Positions 59,491-64,000 of a DNA stretch of 64,000 nucleotides are shown one piece after another (position 1 is the stretch's first letter; each line of letters begins with the position of its first letter). The translations under genes were made by a program, and so were the position numbers. This DNA is from FEN-987 sp964598845 (lineage in GTDB: Archaea > Thermoproteota > Bathyarchaeia > 40CM-2-53-6). The stretch lies in the NCBI GenBank assembly GCA_964598845.1, contig CAZRDM010000008.1, positions 1 to 64,000 on the forward strand, read 5' to 3'. The notes below the pieces were generated by a model. The model was not told the DNA's origin and made no database searches. It was given only the letters and a program-made list of their open reading frames with translations.

Positions 59491-61251
59491 ATGGCCAGAA
59501 AGAGGAGGGAGAGCTACTGGGAGGAGAAGCTCGAGCAATTTTCCATAGATAGGCGAAAGCAAGGAACTCTCTACAACATAAAGGCAGTTCGTTCAATTTC
59601 AACTCAATTTCGGCGATGGGAAAACAGCGTTGTGAAGCAATGGTTGAACAAGCGTCCTGAGCGAAAGAGGAAATTCGAAAACCTATCCGGAATCGCTCTG
59701 AAGAGGATTTACACTCCCCTTGATGTTTCTCACCACGATTATTCTAGGAAATCAGGATTAGCCGGAAGCTATCCTTACGCCCGAGGGATATACCCGACAA
59801 TGTACAGGAGTCGTCTGTGGACTATGCGTATGTTTTCCGGCTACGGAACTCCTGAAGATACTAATGCTCGACTAAAGTATCTCTTGAAGGAAGGCGAAAC
59901 TGGTCTCAGCATCGCGTTCGATATGCCCACGTTGTACGGTTTCAACGCCGATCATGGGAGAGCTGAGGGCGAGGTGGGCAAATGTGGGGTCAACGTTTCA
60001 TCGCTCAAAGACATGGAAATTATCCTTGAAGGTATTCCGCTGGATGAAGTCAGCACTTCGATGACAATCAACGCGCCCGCAGCTGCGCTTACATGCATGT
60101 ACGTAGCCATCGCTCAAAGCCGGGGCATTCCCCTTCAGAGAATCCGAGGAACAGCGCAGACTGACATTCTCAAGGAATACGCTGCGCAGAAGGAATGGGT
60201 TTACCCCCCTGAAGGGCATCTTCGAATCATACGTGACTTGATGCTTTACTCAACAAAACACATGCCCAACTGGAATTACATCAGTGTCAGCGGTTATCAC
60301 ATTCGCGAAGCCGGATCAAGTGCTCTGCAGGAACTAGCCTTTACCCTAGCAGATGGCTTTGCCTACGTCGATTTAGGAATAGAAGCGGGCCTGAAGGTTG
60401 ACGAATTTGCACCTAGGCTTTCATTCTTCTTCAACTGTGGAATGGACTTCTTTGAGGAAATAGCGAAATTCCGAGCCGCACGCCGGATATGGGCAACCGT
60501 TCTGAAGGAGAAATATAACGCAAGAGATCCGAGATCAATGCTTTTGAGATTTCACACGCAGACCTCTGGCGTATCGTTGACGTGGCAGCAACCCCTGAAC
60601 AATATCGTGCGAACAGCGGTTGAGGCCTTGGCTGCGGTGCTTGGAGGAACACAATCCCTTCATACGAATGCTTACGACGAAGCCTGGGCTCTGCCAACTG
60701 AGAAGGCAGCTCTAATAGCTCTCAGGACCCAGCAGATGGTGGCGGAAGAAAGCGGAGTCGCAGATGTCGTTGACCCGCTAGGCGGCTCATATTATGTTGA
60801 ATGTCTGACTGACGAGATGGAACAGGGCACGTATGCGTACCTCGCAGCGATTGAAGAGATGGGCGGCGTCCTCGCGGCTCTCAAGAAAGGGTACATCCAA
60901 CGTGAAATCTCAAACACGGCTTACAAGTACCAACACCAGTTGGAAACAGGGGATCGAGTCATCGTAGGTGTAAATTCATACAAGATAGATGAACTGTCGC
61001 CAATCGAGACCCTCAAAATAGATGAGGCGGCCAGGTTGAGGCAAATCAAACGTCTAGGGGATCTTAAAGAGACAAGAGATGCCAGGGACGTGCGAGAAGC
61101 TCTGAAGGAATTGCGCAAGTCATTTGAGGATCCAAGCTCGAATTGCATCTACCCGATGCTCAAGGCCGTGAAGGCCTATGCAACGCTTGGCGAAATCGTT
61201 GAGGTAGGGAGACAGGTGTTCGGGGAATGGAAGGAGCCTTCCATACTCTAG
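59491..61251 (+). CDS. acyl-CoA mutase large subunit, isobutyryl-CoA mutase-like
   Basis: A 586-residue paralog of the mutase large subunit with a 55-residue basic N-terminal extension. The position equal to MCM Tyr89 is Phe115 (RLWTMRMFSGYG) and that equal to Arg207 is Gln233 (EYAAQKEWVYPP). That Phe/Gln pair is characteristic of isobutyryl-CoA mutase, which handles uncharged acyl groups. LSIAFDM has Ala, not the Asp of 2-hydroxyisobutyryl-CoA mutase. It is followed by the B12-binding subunit gene. Substrate is predicted, not proven. Confidence 0.85.
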   Translation: MARKRRESYWEEKLEQFSIDRRKQGTLYNIKAVRSISTQFRRWENSVVKQWLNKRPERKRKFENLSGIALKRIYTPLDVSHHDYSRKSGLAGSYPYARGIYPTMYRSRLWTMRMFSGYGTPEDTNARLKYLLKEGETGLSIAFDMPTLYGFNADHGRAEGEVGKCGVNVSSLKDMEIILEGIPLDEVSTSMTINAPAAALTCMYVAIAQSRGIPLQRIRGTAQTDILKEYAAQKEWVYPPEGHLRIIRDLMLYSTKHMPNWNYISVSGYHIREAGSSALQELAFTLADGFAYVDLGIEAGLKVDEFAPRLSFFFNCGMDFFEEIAKFRAARRIWATVLKEKYNARDPRSMLLRFHTQTSGVSLTWQQPLNNIVRTAVEALAAVLGGTQSLHTNAYDEAWALPTEKAALIALRTQQMVAEESGVADVVDPLGGSYYVECLTDEMEQGTYAYLAAIEEMGGVLAALKKGYIQREISNTAYKYQHQLETGDRVIVGVNSYKIDELSPIETLKIDEAARLRQIKRLGDLKETRDARDVREALKELRKSFEDPSSNCIYPMLKAVKAYATLGEIVEVGRQVFGEWKEPSIL

Positions 61252-61287
61252 CCGCTGACGGGAGGTGGGACGATCTCATCTACAAGG

Positions 61288-61771
61288 ATGATGACGAGAA
61301 AATCAGCTCGCAAGCTCGGTACGAAGATTCAACAGAGAAGGATTAGAGTGCTGGTCGCGAAGCCCGGGCTAGAGTGACAGACAGCCTAACGGGCACGACC
61401 GCGGTGCGCTGGTCCTTTGCAGGGCCCTAAGAGACGCTGGCATGGAGGTCATCTATGGCGGGCTACTAACGAGTCCCGAGCAGGTGGCCCAAATGGCAGT
61501 CGATGAAGATGTGGATGTGGCTGCCATGAGTCTGCTCAACGGTGCGCACATGACGGCTTTTCCCAAAGTAGCCAAGGCCCTCAAAGAGAAGGGTGCCGCC
61601 GACATTCTCCTAGTGGGAGGTGGAATCATTCCCGAAGAGGAAAGGCCACGCTTAGAGAAGCTGGGCATAACAGGGAACTTTGGCCCGGGCACACCACTAA
61701 GAACGATCATAGACCACATAGTCGAGCGTGTAAAGAAGGAGCGCTGGAAAGAAGGGTCGAAGCCTAGGTAA
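61288..61771 (+). CDS. mcmA2: B12-binding small subunit of acyl-CoA mutase, split by a 16-base bulge-helix-bulge intron
   Basis: Exon 1 (61288-61372) encodes MMTRKSARKLGTKIQQRR then IRVLVAKPGL. Unspliced, the frame ends at TGA 61375-61377. Exon 2 (61389-61771) resumes with GHDRGALVLCRALRDAGMEVIYGG and runs through SLLNGAHMTAFPKV and LLVGGGIIPEEERPRL to a stop after 383 bases. Removing 61373-61388 joins them as GLDGHDRG, with His31 the lower cobalt ligand in DxHxxG, giving 155 residues, the normal size. ATG 61288 or 61291. It serves the upstream mutase and possibly mcmA1. Family identity is certain; splicing is inferred. Confidence 0.9.
61362..61394 (+). other. bulge-helix-bulge splice motif and 16-base intron (61373-61388)
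   Basis: Outer helix 61362-61366 pairs with 61390-61394 (GCCCG/CGGGC). Central 4-bp helix 61367-61370 pairs with 61383-61386 (GGCT/AGCC). A three-base bulge AGA (61371-61373) and a three-base bulge TAA (61387-61389) lie on opposite strands. An inner two-pair helix closes a five-base loop. Archaeal splicing endonuclease cuts each bulge between its second and third base, which would release exactly 61373-61388. Confidence 0.85.
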
Positions 61772-62201
61772 CCTTCTCCAAGTACTCTATGTCGAGTATT
61801 GAACCGGTCCGCTTTGATCTTTCCTTGAAGACGACGCGCACCCTATCGCCGATTGACATGTTCCCCTTCGTTTTGTAGACAAGTCCCCCGTAGGCCTGGG
61901 GGAACCGAACTAGGGCGACGCCCACAGGCTCTGCCAATTCTTTTCCATCAGCATCCCTATGGGATAGAGTGAAGGACTCGACCGTACCGATGCTTTCAAT
62001 CTGAACGTATTCTTCGAGTTTCGACATGCACCGTTCGCAGTAGATCCTGGGAGGAAGATAATTAAGCTCACACCTATTGCAGCGGCTGGCGATTAGTCTT
62101 CCATGCTCCATGATCTCTCGGAAGAACTTCTCTCCCGCCAGTCCGACGGTATAACGGAAATAGACGGGGAAATCACCTTCGACTATATTTGGGGAACTCA
62201 T
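61764..62201 (-). CDS. DUF35 OB-fold/zinc-ribbon acyl-CoA-associated protein, copy 1
   Basis: A 145-residue DUF35 protein. The zinc ribbon CNRCELNYLPPRIYCERC sits near residues 41-58, followed by an OB-fold (IGTVESFTLSHRDADGKELAEPVGVALVRF). Archaeal DUF35 proteins partner thiolase-fold enzymes and channel acyl-CoA. It overlaps mcmA2 convergently by eight bases and follows copy 2 by seven bases. Confidence 0.9.
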   Translation of the reverse strand: MSSPNIVEGDFPVYFRYTVGLAGEKFFREIMEHGRLIASRCNRCELNYLPPRIYCERCMSKLEEYVQIESIGTVESFTLSHRDADGKELAEPVGVALVRFPQAYGGLVYKTKGNMSIGDRVRVVFKERSKRTGSILDIEYLEKVT

Positions 62202-62208
62202 GGCTCTC

Positions 62209-62718
62209 TCACGGGCCTACCAGTCTAAAGTATTTGATGTCCGTGATTGATCCAGTTCGCTCCGATGATGGTCTCCAGACGGCCTTGACTCGAAGCCCAA
62301 TTCTAACGTCCTCGGGGCTTGTATCGCCGATCAGGTGTAGGAATCCGGCATTGGAGGATTCATCGATTTCTATGACGGCTGGGATGATGGGTGTCTTCAA
62401 TCGAGTAGTATTGGCTGCAATGTGTGATACGGAAAACGTGTTGACCGTCCCTGTGTCAGGAAGATACACCCAACTAGTCGTACGCCTGAAACACCATTCA
62501 CAGAAAACTCTCGGTGGAACCACAACTCTTCTACAATGTTCACATTTGATCCCGATGATTTTTCCTTGCTTGAGTTCCGAGAGGAATCGGCCGACAGCCA
62601 GTCCGGTTACCCATGCGTATCTTGCCTTTGGGTGATAGATTTCAGACAGAACTTTCCGCTGTTCAAAATCATCTTCCTTAAGATGTACTCCAGGGCGTTC
62701 CAAATTCTCTTTGACCAA
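62209..62718 (-). CDS. DUF35 OB-fold/zinc-ribbon acyl-CoA-associated protein, copy 2
   Basis: About 169 residues from TTG 62718, just after the thiolase stop. An upstream in-frame start at 62778 would overlap the thiolase and add unrelated residues. The zinc ribbon CEHCRRVVVPPRVFCEWC and OB-fold strands (TGTVNTFSVSHIAANTTRLKTPIIPAVIEID) are clear. It pairs with the thiolase-fold gene directly upstream. Confidence 0.9.
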   Translation of the reverse strand: MVKENLERPGVHLKEDDFEQRKVLSEIYHPKARYAWVTGLAVGRFLSELKQGKIIGIKCEHCRRVVVPPRVFCEWCFRRTTSWVYLPDTGTVNTFSVSHIAANTTRLKTPIIPAVIEIDESSNAGFLHLIGDTSPEDVRIGLRVKAVWRPSSERTGSITDIKYFRLVGP

Positions 62719-62729
62719 CGTCCTGTCAC

Positions 62730-63899
62730 CTATGAGCGCATAACAACGACCGTGCCTATCTGCATCAGGTCTCCCCAAGCTTGCGCAACGGCGGTTCTGG
62801 GGTCGCCTGCAATCTGCCTTTTGCCGGCTTCGCCTCGGAGTTGCCAGAAAAGTTCACATATCTTCATTAGCCCCGCCGCGGCTATCGGGTTGCCTACCCC
62901 CAGTAGCCCTCCCGATGGACAGATGGGCAGTTTCCCATCTCTTTCCGTGACACCTTCCGACGTGAGTCTGGGGGCTTCACCTTTCCGACAGAGCATCAAC
63001 CCTTCCATATGGTGAAGTTCCTTGTAGTCAAATGGATCATATGGTTCCGCGAAGTCGATTTCTCTGCGCGGGTTATGGATTCCAGCCATCTCATACGCCA
63101 TCCTCGCAGCGTTCGCAACATACCTCGGGAAGTACAGATCACGGTTTGTCCAATAGCTGGTGTCCAAGTTCCAACCGACCCCGTCAATCCAGACAGGTGA
63201 GTCGGTTACCTTGCGGGCAATGTGCTCAGAAGCCAGAATTACCGCACACGCTCCGTCGCTGACTGGGCTTATGTCAAGTCGTTGAACTGGCCAGGCTAGT
63301 ACCTCTGAGTTCAGGACGTCTTGAAGCGTTATCTTCTCTTTGAGTTGCGCTGAAGGATGATCTAGGGCGTTCCGCTTGTTCTTAACGGCGACCTGAGCAA
63401 TCTGGTCCTTCGGAATCTTGTATCTATGCATATAACGCTGCATTTCCAGAGCAAAAATCCAAATCAGATTTGGGCCGAGCGGTCTTTCTATCATGTTGTC
63501 AAAGATCGTGAGAAAAGCAGTCTGTGGGTGCGGTAAACAACTCGACATCTTCTCCTCTGCCACAACGAGGCAGGTATCGAAGAGACCGGAAGCGACATGC
63601 CACCATCCGTGAATCGGAGTGAAGACACCAGTTCCACCCCCGACAAACGATCTGGAGTACGGTTTCCTCCAACCGCCGGCACCGTCAAGAAGATATTCGC
63701 CTTTCATGTGGACGCCGTCAAATGCGTCGGGAGCACTTCCCATAGCCACCGCTTCGATGTCTTCGATTCTTAGGCCGCTTGAATCTAGGGCTTGGCGAAC
63801 AGCTTCAAAGGCCAGCTCTCGACCGGTTTCCTGCGCCCTTCGCATGAATTTGGTCATTCCCGCGCCCACTACTGCCACTCGTTTCTTGACGTGCATCAT
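62730..63899 (-). CDS. thiolase-fold protein (SCP2/lipid-transfer type) lacking catalytic Cys and His
   Basis: A protein of about 389 residues with the thiolase fold (VAVVGAGMTKF, AVAMGSAPDAFDG, LVVAEEKMSS, DISPVSDGACAVILASEHIA). The nucleophilic Cys region reads RSFVGGGTGVFT with no Cys. The GHP motif is GVGNP, and the last CxG motif is absent. It therefore cannot be a normal thiolase. Together with DUF35 it recalls the retro-aldolase pairs Ltp2/DUF35 of steroid side-chain degradation. ATG 63899 (or 63896) lies at the end of the preceding gene. Confidence 0.85.
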   Translation of the reverse strand: MMHVKKRVAVVGAGMTKFMRRAQETGRELAFEAVRQALDSSGLRIEDIEAVAMGSAPDAFDGVHMKGEYLLDGAGGWRKPYSRSFVGGGTGVFTPIHGWWHVASGLFDTCLVVAEEKMSSCLPHPQTAFLTIFDNMIERPLGPNLIWIFALEMQRYMHRYKIPKDQIAQVAVKNKRNALDHPSAQLKEKITLQDVLNSEVLAWPVQRLDISPVSDGACAVILASEHIARKVTDSPVWIDGVGWNLDTSYWTNRDLYFPRYVANAARMAYEMAGIHNPRREIDFAEPYDPFDYKELHHMEGLMLCRKGEAPRLTSEGVTERDGKLPICPSGGLLGVGNPIAAAGLMKICELFWQLRGEAGKRQIAGDPRTAVAQAWGDLMQIGTVVVMRS

Positions 63900-63901
63900 T
63901 C

Positions 63902-64000
63902 TCACCTGTTGCTAAGAACGACAACAGCTCCACTAGCTGTAGGCACTCCTCTCCAGCACTGAGCTACTCCGGTCTGGGTTCCGTGAATTTGATGCGCTCC
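63902..64000 (-). CDS. thiolase-family protein, C-terminal end only (cut by window edge)
   Basis: Thirty-two codons before TGA 63902 read GAHQIHGTQTGVAQCWRGVP then TASGAVVVLSNR, matching the closing segment of archaeal SCP2-type thiolase homologs. Its stop overlaps the start region of the next thiolase-fold gene (GTGA), so these are adjacent, coupled paralogs. The rest lies beyond position 64000. Confidence 0.75.
   Translation of the reverse strand, partial: GAHQIHGTQTGVAQCWRGVPTASGAVVVLSNR

Noticed and set aside
61260..61441. treating the B12-binding subunit as an N-terminally truncated gene starting at ATG 61442
   Set aside because: The missing N-terminus, including the essential DxHxxG motif, is encoded just upstream and is joined in frame by removing the 16-base bulge-helix-bulge element.
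1..64000. CRISPR arrays, insertion sequences, integrases, rRNA and tRNA genes
   Set aside because: No regularly spaced repeats, transposase-like proteins, terminal inverted repeats or structured RNA signatures were found on reading both strands.

Overview
The window is a gene-dense archaeal chromosome segment. It carries the archaeal exosome (Rrp4, Rrp41, Rrp42), RNase P proteins (Rpp30, Pop5), the proteasome alpha subunit, SBDS, KEOPS Pcc1, aIF2-gamma, aIF5B, Rpo7/Spt4, many archaeal ribosomal proteins, isopentenyl phosphate kinase and an F420 ligase (CofE). Gene content and order fit a TACK-lineage archaeon, perhaps near Bathyarchaeia or Nitrososphaeria. I cannot fix the phylum from sequence alone. 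TATA-like boxes precede many genes, TTG and GTG starts are very common, and genes overlap by a few bases on both strands. No tRNA, rRNA, insertion sequence or CRISPR array was seen.

Layout. 1-267: frameshifted start of a malic enzyme (minus strand). 401-11219: L15e, IPK, Pth2, then the RNase P/exosome superoperon (COG1325, Rpp30, Pop5, a 770-base gap, PsmA, SBDS, Rrp4-Rrp41-Rrp42, L37Ae, Brix, Pcc1), an M24 peptidase and an adenosine-specific kinase-family protein. 11214-20895: CysRS, aIF2-gamma, PIN nuclease, Rpo7, Spt4, dephospho-CoA kinase, S27ae/S24e/S6e (minus), L7Ae/S28e/L24e/NDK, aIF5B (minus). 20980-23847: Lhr helicase. 24129-29831 and 36269-42506: two complete Dpp/Opp-type peptide ABC transporters with nearly identical membrane-anchor leaders. 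Between them lie an out-of-context ribosomal block (L2, S8, L18, L30), CofE and an M6-like pseudo-peptidase. 42529-46774: a DUF4129/MoxR/DUF58 membrane operon ending in an extra 54-residue membrane peptide. 46777-50825: metzincin-like protease, LarA-like protein, PyrE. 50794-54162: a two-gene cassette of an exonuclease-dead family-B DNA polymerase and a P-loop-less RecA/RadA-like protein, divergent from a large Lrp-like regulator. 56586-64000: acyl-CoA mutases with MeaB, a B12-binding subunit, two DUF35 proteins and two thiolase-fold proteins.

Main discoveries. (1) The B12-binding mutase subunit gene is broken by exactly 16 bases (61373-61388). These fold with their flanks into a textbook bulge-helix-bulge splice site, and removing them restores the frame and the cobalamin-binding DGHDRG motif. 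This is a candidate mini-intron in an archaeal protein-coding gene, processed by the tRNA splicing machinery. (2) The polymerase plus pseudo-RecA pair resembles in logic the bacterial ImuA/ImuB/DnaE2 mutasome. (3) Several genes have no usable ATG/GTG/TTG at the conserved N-terminus but have ACG or CTG there, sometimes behind a good Shine-Dalgarno, most clearly dppB/dppC of the second transporter and the adenosine kinase-family gene. (4) The two mutase large subunits differ at substrate-binding residues: one looks methylmalonyl-CoA specific, the other isobutyryl-CoA mutase-like.
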